Assembly (NCBI GenBank): GCA_902702965.1
Contig: CACRXP010000163.1
Location: forward strand, 332,799-396,798
DNA: 64,000 nucleotides
Direction of reading: 5' to 3'
DNA from: Spirometra erinaceieuropaei
Lineage: Eukaryota; Platyhelminthes; Cestoda; Diphyllobothriidea; Diphyllobothriidae
The stretch's first letter is position 1, and each line of letters starts with the position of its first letter. The translations under genes and the position numbers were made by a program. Shown piece by piece: positions 23,556 to 35,800 of the stretch. A model generated the notes under the pieces. The model saw only the letters and a program-made list of their open reading frames with translations. It had not been told where the DNA came from and ran no database searches.

Positions 23556-23858
23556 TTACAGGATATCCAATCCTCCGTCTTCTAAGATCTCATCGATCTC
23601 GCTGCCCTCATCGTCATTATTGATGTTTTTGTTGCAGTCAGCGCCCTGGGTCTCAACGCCAGAGGTGACGGTACCGATGGCGGGCCGGCCGGAAGCCAGA
23701 TACTCTTGTGCCGCGAGAACAGCGTCGTGGACTGTGACGAAGAAGTGATCGGCTGGTAGCAACTGGTAGGAGCCAGAGGTTTCGAAGTGGCGCAACAAGC
23801 TAAGTCTACAATCAGCAATGAAGACATCCACTCCCACGGCTGCGTATCGTTTCACGAC
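23556..23858 (-). CDS. SLC26 exon, last: end of STAS domain and C-terminal tail
   Basis: Starts after TATTATCCAG, phase 0, with VVKRYAAVGVDVFIADCR, the last helix and strand of STAS. It goes on through HDAVLAAQEYL to an acidic, Asn/Asp/Glu-rich tail (NNDDEGSEIDEILEDGGLDI) and the stop. The final residues DIL are short and hydrophobic, but I do not claim a PDZ ligand. Confidence 0.9.
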   Translation of the reverse strand, partial: VVKRYAAVGVDVFIADCRLSLLRHFETSGSYQLLPADHFFVTVHDAVLAAQEYLASGRPAIGTVTSGVETQGADCNKNINNDDEGSEIDEILEDGGLDIL

Positions 23859-26800
23859 CTGGATAATAAGAGTGAACGGAGTACAGTTAGGCATGCGTGG
23901 AAATAAGCTAGCGTCATTCCACTGGCCCAGTTTTTAGCCAATCAGTGAAGTGCATGAATTTTCACATCAAGCGACCCACTGGCAGTGAACGCTGTGCCGG
24001 TTTGTGGGTGCACTGACGGTCGTTAAAGTTAAAGCAAATACTCCAGGACAAAAGGGATTTGGAAGGGCTCCTTAAAGTGGAAAGTCGACATTAATGTTGG
24101 TAAATTCTTGAAGAAACGAGGAGCACTTTTCAGCTTACGTGCATTACAGCGCGGATGCCGACGGTGTCAATGAATAGCCAACTACTGGCGTCCAGGATGA
24201 TGTAGCGTAAATCCTTTGCGTCAGAAGAATTCTCCGCCGCGTGTCTAGATTCCTAAATAAAAATATAGAACAAAGAATTGAGCATAGGTTTACTGGCCGG
24301 GCAGTGAAAACTGTCATCTAACCTTGTTGTTACCCACGTAAGTATTTTTGCATAAAAAAATTACAACTAAGTGTTCGTGTTCAAAGGTATCCATGCGGAT
24401 TCATTTCTGCAACAGGAGCACGGAGAGCGGAAGCGTGATCAAGAACTTTGTCCCTGAAAAGAGCTTCAGTCTTTTCAGCTGACTTAAATATGAATAAAGA
24501 CCTAACTCGAATAAACAAAACAACGGCGTCCTCACCCATGTCATATGTAGAATTTTTTGTGACAACTGTAAGTGTTACGGGACCTCAGTTGCAAATGTGA
24601 AAGACTTAATGATAATGAGATTAAAGTTGGACTCAGAACATCTGCAGAGTGAACACGAAATAACTATCCCCGCCCTACAGGTGGCCCTGGGCTAAATTCC
24701 ACCGGGGTGCCTGTTCCCGTGTCCTAACTTCAACTCCAAACTTAATCCCTCTAACACTCGGACCCTAACATTAAACTCACCCCTGATCCCCCTGGAATTT
24801 AGCCTGCGGTCGCCTGCAGTACGGGGTTGTCTATTACCGCGCCGTACCCATCTATGGGCTAGGGTGATTAAGTATTCAACAGACTAATAATAGGCGCTTG
24901 TGCTTACTTAAGTACACTGAACAGGACTGTGGGCGTTTCCAATCTAGTCGACGCAAATTTTCGGGCAGATGGGGATCAAAGAAATCTAGGCTTATCGATC
25001 TAACTGCGTCAACAGTATGACTGTTAAGAAAACAGAGGGAAGCTAGTCTTACATGGCAAATAATGTCGCTCCCAGAACAAGCGCACTCATCATCATCATT
25101 AGTAGTAGTAGTAGTCGTAGTAGTAGTAGTAGACAAAAATCTAAAACCGACGGCTGGTTTCATGATCTTGCGGGAAATTAGTGTACGAGGTGGGAGCCGA
25201 GGCCTCGAGACACGAGTTTTCGAATTCGGTCCGAATCTTCCATGGGATGTCATATGGAAGTCTATCCACCTCGCATTTTATACATACCTCACGCTGGAAA
25301 ATGGAATACAAATACGCAGTAATATGGGAGCCCGTTGAACCACAAAGCAGTCGAGGCCCATACAGACTCGTTATGCAGCAGTAAAAATAGGCGAAACGCG
25401 TGTTTGGGTTTTTTGCTACCGCATAGGTCGGGTGTGTCATGCCCTCAAAACGGGCCACTTGGCAGATGCGCTGGACCAACACGCGGACCATATCGGATTC
25501 TTGCAGGCGTTATCGGATTGCACACCACAACAAATGCCAACATTTTGGGGTGCGATGGCAGACCCGGTTGCCCGCAGACGTCGCGCGCAACGGGACACCT
25601 GCCGCTCCCGCACTGTTTTTGTTGGTCAAAAAGCTGGTCATTTGCTGTGTCGACCAGGAGGCGTGGAGTGCAGCGCCAAGGTGCGGGCTCGACCGTGCCA
25701 TCCACCGGCGCCCTCCCCCGCCTCCGGTCTTCTTGAATCTGTTTTGACACGGGGCCAGGTCGGGGGAAGGTGAGATGGCGTCAGATGCTGTGCAAGTCTA
25801 CATTCACTATAAACTAATTCACACACAAGTCACCGTCCCTGCTCCACTTTGCTATGGAGCACATGGTGAACATAGTCAGCAACGACGGTCAGACTGTCGT
25901 GTGGTCAAATTAGCTACCCTGATAATAATGAAGACCTAATTGTCAGAGGGGGAAGTTATCTCGCAGATAACTTAGACGGACTAACACACGAGCGAAGATT
26001 TCGTATGCATTTGCATTTTACTTGGGTCTAAATCTTGTGTCCGCCAGTGCTTGCGGTTATAAGTAGTGCTGACGCGCCGAACCTCAATAGCGAGTCGACG
26101 AAGTAACTGTAGTTCTCAGTAGACTTCGTTACCAATCCATTAAACGTTCCATTCCTAGCAGACTCCGTAAAATGAGATGCAAAATGCACCAGACAGCCCT
26201 GATAAAGTGTCACTTTTTCCGTATGCAGCGTAAGACATGCTTAAATGACTACCAAGTCAGTTGGTATGGCTGAATGAGGAAATTAAGCCAAGGCATCAGT
26301 CCGCCTCAGATGCCGCAATCTACTTTGAGAACGTATAGAACAAAGGTCGCTCTTCTTACGACGTCAAAAATGTGAACTAACGGTGCAAATATGCAGAGCT
26401 ATGTCTTTAGGATGCAGTGTGGGTCTAGCACACTAAAATGTTAATTTGCATTCTTGACGGTCTTCGAATTGGAAACTTCAAAATCCATTATCGACGAGTA
26501 CTGTGCGAGATCAATGTGTACAGAACATCCTTCAAATATGGAAAAGGCAATATTTGGGTAGTGTGCATTTTTTCAATGCCTACACATATCTTGGTATTCT
26601 CATTAAAAGTACACCCAAGAATTAACTGCCCATACTCGTTTTATAGAAAATCAAGTCCTTCTCGAAATGCTTACTTGAAACAAGGTTCCCGGTTTTTAAA
26701 AATGCATTAAAATTTGTGTACTTTTAAAACACCACGTCCTTCCCCACTTTTTTATGAACTCTTCTGTGATATATGTCATGTAGAATCGCGAAAACCAATA

Positions 26801-29800
26801 CATATTGTCTCAAATGTCCCTCTGGCGATGTTCGCTGGTGCTAAGGTAATATTGTAGTTTATATGTTTGCTCCTAAAACAGGCCACGTGGTAGATGTACT
26901 GGGTTAATGCGGGGGCCTAGATCAGATTCTGGCAGGCGTTATCGGAAATGCGCACCCATAAATGCCAACATTCAGCGTGCGGTGGCGGACTCAGTTGCAG
27001 ACTCACGCCGCGCTAATTTGGATCCGTGTCTCTTCACACTTTTGCTGTTATTGAGACTCCTGCATGCTGTGGACCAGTGGGGTGTGATAGTACGCCTGGG
27101 TGCGAGTTTTGTGGCCCCTCCTGGCGCCGCTCGCCTTGACACCAAATCCAAGTTGGGGGAGGAGACGAGAATGTGGTGGATGCTGCGCAAATTACTAAGT
27201 CATGTGCAAGTCGCCGTCTCGGTCCTCACCCTGCTGTGGAGCACACGGTGGACATCGTCGAAATTCACGATCGAGCTGTCGTCCTTGTACTGAATATGAA
27301 TAACGTAGCATGTTTTGTGAGCCGCAGTATTATACTTGACGATGGCAGGCAACATAAATAATCATGTCACTGTCTCAAAAGTCTCATAACTACAAGCTTC
27401 CAAAAATCTAAAAATCTCCCCTGCCTCCGGTATTGGGAGAAGGCATAATTTCTTAAGAGTATAAGAGTTGAATCCTCTGCGCGCGATCGAGTAGATTATG
27501 GTCCAAATTACACAAGTATCAAGTATCAGTTTAAGAATACGACAGTTCGACCGTCCACGTTGACTGACCGACGACGTTCACCGTATGTTCCACAGCAGGG
27601 TGAGAGTAAGGACGGTGACTTGCGCGTGAGCTAGTTTAAACTGCTAGGAGGCTTGCGCCGCGTCTACCGCACTCTCCCCTACTTCCCCGCCAGGGCCCAG
27701 TTTCAAGACAGAGTCAAGAAGACCGGAGACGTGAGAAGGCCCAGGTGGCTAACACGGCGCAATTCCGCACCTAAGTTACGGGTTACGGGATATTCTCGTC
27801 CCGATCTAGAGAGATCTAGTAGTACACGTAGAAGGGGGCTGCTGGCAGAGACAGGGGTGACTGGGATGGATATTTCTGGTTTATCAGTTGTCGGCAGCCA
27901 GACTTACAGGAACCCAGATCTGGGAGGGGAGGCGCTCGACCTTTGAACCTAAGTTCTTTGGTTACCAAACATTAGTAACTTCAACACCCTAACCATTAGA
28001 CCACGAGCTCGTGTTCCGTTAGTTACAGTTGGGAATAATAACTACAGTAGGTTTGCTAACTCATGAAATGTAAACCGAAAATCTGAAATAAGTTTTCGAT
28101 TCGAGGAGATTACTTAAATAGAGTTGTGAAATTAATCATCATGCAGTATAATTCTATAGAAATTCAGTTACCTCAGGATGCCGGCTCTCGCATGAACTTC
28201 TTTCCAGCCGCATGCAAAAATAACGCCCTGTATAAAATGACTACTTAAGTAGCACGAATATTTCACACTGATTTTCGATACCCATGAAAATTTAAATATA
28301 TTCCGTAGACAACATGTTCGAAAATATTCATTCTTCTGCTCATATGGTTGAAAATTACTTCTTTTTTCAATTTTGTACTTGAATAAAAGTTACATTTCGG
28401 TTTTAAGTAAGTTTCTAGTTGTGAGATTTTATATACCTTGAAATGCCCGTTCATAAAGCATCGTGTCTCTGCACTTAGTAATGTGGCTTCTTAAGTTTAC
28501 AATATGGCTCAAATCCAGTTTTAAATTTCATGAACTCCATACGATCTCCTCTTAATACTGTAGAGAAATGTATGGTTTTTCGTACGCCGAAAATATACGG
28601 CTTGTAGTTTGGAATTCCTGGATGCAAGTGTAACGGCAGGTCGTGTCCAAAATTATTAGGGAATCAAAAAAGTTCATGAAATCAAATTATGCCCTTTCAT
28701 CAAGTATAAAATTTGAAGAAGACGGATTTTTCTACCAAATCTGTAAAAGAGTGAGTATTCGTATGCACGTTTTTATGAAGTAAAATTTATTTTTCAAGCG
28801 CATCAAAAATTAAGGAGAAAAACGCATGCTAATTAAGTAGTCATTTTATATAGGGCGTTATTTTTGCATGCGGCTGGAAAGAAGTTCGTGCGAGAGCCGG
28901 CATCCTGAGGTAACTGAATTTTTATAGAATTATGCTGCGTGATGATTAATTTCACAACTCTACTTAAGTAATCTTTTCGGAACGAAAACGTATTTCAGAT
29001 TTTCGGTTAACATGTCATGAGTTAGTACACCCATTGTCTGTAAAAAGTTTGTTAACAAATCGGGTCACAAAGCATGCTCGTCCTATGGTGTTTTGGGGTC
29101 CATCTCCCAACATAGCTAATACTGCCTGTCGCAACCAACAGAGTAGCGGGCCGCCGTCTCAATTGGTAGGGCTTTGGGCCAAAGAACGCTGGATCGTGGC
29201 CCAAGTGCCCAAAACCTGGGCTCGTGCAAGGCTGGCTGACTAGGGCTGATAAGCCAGAAATGGTCATCCCAGTCTCCCCTATCTTTGTTGCTGGTCTCCT
29301 TATGCAGACCACATAAATGTCATTACCGACACCATCTTCCGGCTTCCTAATCACAAGAATACAACACGGACACATTCACGATTTTACGAACGGCAGCCAC
29401 CGAACTGCATTCTTGTCGGGCAGCATTACCACCGGAACGTGCTTGCGAAAATGGCGGAACATGGTGCCGAATACAGAATCGATCAGCGCCTGTCTAACTC
29501 GACAATCAGACCACAAAAAGAAACAAGGGGACGATCTCAAGGGAAGAAGGCATCAGTGAAGTAGGCCTTACTGGACCTGGCTGAAAGCTTATAGGCGCTC
29601 TCCGACAAAATGAACCCCGATCTGGAACGCGTGTACATCCCAGAGGATGAGGACATTGAGTATAACTGTGGGAGACTGCAGAATTTCATCCATGCCACTA
29701 CAAATGAAGTCTTCAGGCAGGCACACAAAGAATCCCAAGAATGTCTCGATGACAAGGCTACGAAATACAACAACGGACGATTGAAAAGGCCAGTTTCATA

Positions 29801-32800
29801 TGATTTGCATGAACTATAACAAAAGTGTCCTCATTAACATCAACGGCGACTGAGGAAGGCTTAGATAAATGGCCGATTGTTAGAGCAGATAAAATCTACA
29901 GATATCTAAGTAATGGTGAAATAAGGGATTTTTTGCGTCTGTCAAGGCTGTTTACAGATCTCACACCCAACGGAACTTCGTCTCCAGGGGGAAAAACCCT
30001 CCACACTGACTTAGAAGTTTTGGGCAAACAGCTTTAGGTACGTCTTCAACCGAACACCCACAGTATTCAAGAAAACCAGGAAAAGACTTTCGCAAGTGGC
30101 GACCAGTCCTGATCTCGCTTTCACGCCTTCCCTGCAGAAGACAGCTAGGGCAATGCAGCAGATGTCTACTTTAAAACCACTGGCAGCCTACTTAATACCG
30201 ACTTAACTCTTCAAACACGAAGACTCCATAATGATCTGACGAGACTCGTGATGGATAATGAATATACATCAGATGACTGCTCGCTGACAAATTGGGTCAG
30301 GCAGGCCTAGATCATCCTTTTGACCATCTATGGTCTCAGGTTCTTCGTACTGTTGATGGATGTGAATTGGAAAGACTGGCAAGATGTCAACACATAGTAT
30401 CGAGCAGATAGGCAAGCGTCCGACATAGCCCATACGTACGCCACCACAACAGCCCCCAATATCACGCTACATGGTCTGCCGTCTGGTGACTGTGAAGTGA
30501 ACTCCGCAAAATGCGGACATGCAGTCGAACAGGGCATTTTCACCTATGAAGATTCCAATTTCACATTATCGAGTAACATGCAGGAAACGAGTATCATGCG
30601 GCAAGCAACACTGATTGTCTAACACAGAGAACTACGGGAACTGTCAATGACAATTGCCTCACGGTGGTAAACCACTTCTGTCATTCTGATAGCATTTTCT
30701 TACGGTCATCAAAATCAGCAAAGAGGTTGCAGTCTAGGCTGTTTACTCCAGCCCGGTTTCGAATTGTCAAGAATTGTCATCCTGGTAGCGCTAGTCTATG
30801 GATCGGAGGTCTGGAAAATCTACCAATGTCAAACGTAATCAGTGTTCGAAGGATATATAAGGTGAATTGACGAATACGGATTGCAGAGACTCAGGTCCTG
30901 GAGTCGGCTGGAAGACTGAAAATGCATGTTGTGATGAGGTAGATTCAATTACAGTGCAGGCGGCCACATCGCGGGATGACTGACAAGCTCCTGCCGGAAC
31001 GACTATGCACACTAAAGGAGACTAACAACAGTGATGCATTTAAGGCCTTCAAACTGGCCGAAAGACACGAGAAACACTTTTACAGGACAGCCGGCATGAC
31101 GAATAACAGTCGAATGTGAATCAACCACCCTCGAAACCGATAAGATAGAGAAGATCAAGGCGAAACGAGGAGTACGCAAGGATGGAATACATCAAACCGA
31201 CGTTACTAACACCCTATACTTGTCAAAAGTTCCCGCAGGCAGTGGTTCCCCAACGTCCCCACTATGGTGGACGATCTGGGATTCACTACTATGCGAGTCC
31301 TAACTACGCTACATGAAGTACTAATATCGTTGAGGAAAACCCTACCAAATGTCCTCACTGCGGCATTTTCTTTCGGTCACGGTTCGGGGTATCACTACGC
31401 AACCTCTTGTTTGCTGACGACTGTGCACTGAATAACACAACTGAATCAATTCTGCAGCGAAATCTGAACCTTTTGTCCGTTCGGACAAAACATCAGCAGA
31501 CGAAAAGAAGGGTAGTCTTTGTGGGAAATGTGTAGCCGTTCATCCTCAGAGGCTGAAGGGCCGGCTAAGGAACCACCATGGCAAATGGTGGAGTGAGGTC
31601 GTTGCTGTGTGCGACACTATGCGTCTGCGAGTTCATATGTGATCCAGTCCGTCGACCCAGTTGGGTGCCGAGTCGGCCGCCCGCAACATACAAACAACCT
31701 AACCGTGGAACTATCACGGCTCACCAATACCACTGATTTGCCAGCCGACAAAGAAACTCGATCCTTCTTTGAAGCCCAGGTCAGAATGCAGCGGTTCCTT
31801 AATATGGTCTCCATGCCTTCTCGCTTGCGTGTGGTACGAGACACTTTCTTGAAGGGAGCCTGACAGGGACGAGGTCGTGCATGGTGTGGGTAGACGGACT
31901 ATTTACCACCGCGCTTACGCCCACCACCGGTTGCCTTGCCGTGGTCCCACTCCGAGCGCCTGTCGCAACGCTGGGCCTCAAGCACGTGCGCACAAGGGCT
32001 GTCTGGCGTTCGCCCACTTGGTTTTCCAACTGACCAATCAGATTCAAGGCCGAGTCAGACTTGCCCTGGCCTAAGACGCTTCGACGCATACCTTGACTCA
32101 CACTTGGGACACCGCTCTCCCGGCGCCGGAGACACTTTACTCTGGCGTTCGTCCTCTATTTCCATTCGAGATCGGACCTGAAGGTCATGGTAACCAGGGT
32201 TTCATTCTCGACCTAGGCTTCTGTGATGGTCTGTATTTGCTTTATCTTCGGAGAACGGATATCTTAGTAAGAAAGGGTCAGGTAGATGCAGAGGAAGTTT
32301 GCTTCACTGTAGGTCGCAGCTGCGCACGCCTCGTGGGCTGATTATGGGCCTTGTCGCTTGCGATTGCGGAAATATCGAGTGCTAAAACTGAAGCGGTGGG
32401 TTGTAAACAGAGAGGAAAGGCAGTTGCTCAAGCAAACGAGTCAATACTGAGCACTGGCATCCGTCTTGTACCGTTCTGTGGGGATGAACAAAATATTTCC
32501 GAAAGCTATAAGCTTGTCAAGTCGTGACCCCTCAACGTTAGCTTCCGCTGAAATACGAAACCGCAATACCTGAGGCCTCAGAGGACACATATAAGGCTTA
32601 GACATCACAAAACGACTGAAATGTTAAACAAGCAAGAGCGTATGCAAATAAGCCTCTAAGGCTGCATGGACGAAAGAATCTATGCCTCAAACTACTGCAA
32701 CTTGTCATCAATATACTTCTAGGTGAATGAACAACATAATTTAAATGACATCTCCAGGGATTTCAAAATAAAGCATCAAATATACATCACAGTGCCGGGG

Positions 32801-35800
32801 ACGTCCTGGATGCCTGGCGGTTGGTGGATTTTCCTGATTAAACTGTCAGTAGACAGCAGAGCATGCAGCAAGCTTTGAGAAACACGGACTATGAACGCAA
32901 CAGACAACTAGCAAAGTCCCAAATTTTGACAATCGAAACACTTCTTAATGAGGGCTATCGGAAGAAGGGAAAATAGACGGTCTGAAAATGTCTTCGACAC
33001 CAGAGGTAAGTCGCTGATCCCTCAATTTCATGCGTACTGCTTAATGCCTGAGCACCAGCAGACAGTCCTGCCTACAGTGAAGATTAGTCGATATTCCTCT
33101 CCCTGTGGCCGGAAAAGCGACCCTTCTGAGCGCGTTCCCTGTAGTCGTTGGGCGGAGAATCGCGTCATCTGGACAGATGGTAGGAAATGGGAATAGGTAA
33201 CCTCCGTAACACAGTTGGCCATGTGCTAAATGCCGTGGAGATTAGGGTTAGGGAAAGGGTTGCGTTTAGGATTAGGGTTAAGGTTTGACTTAGTGTTTGG
33301 GTTAGGACAGGGGATTAGGTACCCTTCCTGAAACATAGCGTAAGGCCACCCGTATTCCAAGGAGGATGTTCCTATTCCCATGTCCTAACCTCGATAGATT
33401 ATTCGCATAGAGTGGTCTTTTCCAATGAGAAGAAATGTACTTTGGATGGTCCAGACGGTTGGAGCTTTTACTGACATCAGACACCCGTAGTAGACGATCA
33501 TGTGGAGGTGGCCGTGCGGAGGTGGCCTCTATTTGGTGCAAGGTGGCCAAATTGGTATTTTTTACGTAGGATGCAAAATGACCAAGCCATACATACAAAC
33601 ACGTTCGGCTCATCAACTATCCTCCGTACATTGGCGAACGTGTGGTACTTAATTCTGACGGCTGTAGTATCACGACAGTTTGACCGTCGTGTTCGACGAT
33701 GTACACCGTGTGCTCCACAGCAAGATGGAGCACATACGATGACTTACGTGTGAAGTAGTTTATAGTGAGAATGCACTTGCGCAGCATCTACCACCCTCCA
33801 TCCTTCCCGCTTAGGCATAGTCAAGAAGGTGAGGGAGGGCACTGGTGGCCGGCGCGGCCGGACCTGCACCTAGGTGCACCACCATACCTCTGGTCCATAA
33901 CAAACACTTGACCAGGATTTTTACCAACAACAGGTCGGAATGAGGAGGATGGCTGGGCAACCATGCTCACGACCTTTACATCCAACCAGAGCGCAAGCAC
34001 ATCTGTCGGCAGGAAACCAGGGGCCAGAGGACTGCCAGCGCACACCAGGCTGCGAGGGCCATGGTTTGCTGATCATGGCACAGCAGACCCTCACAAGCTG
34101 TAGTATATACATACGGGAACAAAATCGTTACAATGATGCGACCAAAGTAATACAATGACCTCACCCTCCCTGAGCCTATCTTTAGCAGAATTGGTAATCG
34201 ATACGAACCGTTATCCAGGAGATCTATATTGTGGATGTAGTACTTACTGGTCGAGGGGTCCACTGGAGACGGCTATTCAGCAAGCTTGAAATGGCTTCAC
34301 TGACAAGGAAATAAGTATCTCCTGTATTACAGGTGGCCTTGTGTCAAATTCCGCTGAGGGATCCTATTCCCCTGTTCTAACTTGAACACTAACCTCAATC
34401 AAAACCCTCTTTATCTTAATTCCTAACACTGACGCCAGTCCCCACCCCTTGTGGAATTCTGCGCAAGGTCACCTATTCTATCTTTATAAAAATGGAAGTG
34501 TTTGTTTGTGTTATCGGTAATTTCCGAAAGTACTTCACCGATTGGGCTGAAATTTGGACACAACCTTTGCCTGCGCAAGGAGCCGGTTTTTTTTATGTCT
34601 ACCTTCATAATCATGCAGATGACACGCCTGTAACGGGTAAAAAACGTGAATTTTTTTCTTGAATAGCAAAGCCATCTGCTGACGCGCTGGCCTGTGGCCA
34701 CTTGACCGGCACCCACTTGGACACACGTGCGCCCTCCAAGCCACTTGACCGACATCCGCCCAAACACACGTGCTCCCCGAACGGCCGCGCTCACCCCAAC
34801 CCACCCACCGCAGATACTTGAACATGCCCCCCCCCCTCTGGGCCGATACAATATGGGCCGCTGGGGGAAAGCACACATAGGGAAAAAAAGACATGCAACT
34901 CTTGGACTCCAGTTGAACTTGCAGCACAACGCACATAACCGGGCCGTCACCGCTTCTTATGCGCTTCTCGAGCGTGATGACTGGATGCAGCACTTAACAC
35001 CAGTCCCTCCCACCCGCGATTGCGAAAACAGTGTTGTAGTCTAAAGTGCCTACGTATTACACATGGAATACTTGTAGAAAATCTTTCGAACTACACAAAC
35101 AAGGAGAGTGAGTCGACGGACAATTCGGCGTACTTAAAGGAACTGCGATGGGCAGACTGTACATCGTACATCCCAATCAGGACGAATGTTTCTTCCTTCG
35201 CACGCTGTTGGTAAATGTGGCCGGTCCAGCCTCTTTCCAGCAATTGAGAATTGTCAACGATATTACAGATGTCACTTCCTGCAATGCATGTCAGGCTCTC
35301 GATTTACTGGAAAACGACCGTCACTGGGATGTATGCATTAGTGCCGCGTGCAACACCTCCCATCCACATCAAATTCATGCATGGTTTGCAGTCATATTGA
35401 CCGTCTGCTCTATTTCATTTTTAACAGAATTATGGGAGAAATATAAATCGCACATGGCTGAAGATATATTCAGTCGACTACGCAAGGAAAATTCAAATTT
35501 GGATTTTACAACAACGAGGTGTTAATAATGATTGAGGATATGTGTATAGAAATCGCGAACAAAGTTCATATTGATCCAACTGTGAAAACTCGGCGCCTCA
35601 GTGGGATTCGAACCCACGCCGTAAATGGAAGGCTTTAATACAGCCAACGCTCTAACGACTTGAGCTACGAGGCCCCGCCGGACGACGCGAGTTTAATCAC
35701 ATTTGGGTCACAGTTGGGTCAATATGATATATTCAAAATCTGCCAAAACATCTACGAAACAAAGTTCTCAATCAACTGGGAATGCCATCACCACACCGAT

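Noticed and set aside
24876..25253. Frame with a run of Thr, or Val on the other strand
   Set aside because: Created by the (TAG)n-type microsatellite at 25101-25132.
25335..25773. Several overlapping 100-130-residue frames on both strands
   Set aside because: They fall inside a GC-rich R1 repeat copy; the frames come from composition, not from a gene.
34423..35044. Long - and + strand frames (up to 175 residues)
   Set aside because: They overlap each other in the Helitron 5' region and show no motifs; the + strand helicase remnants explain the area better.
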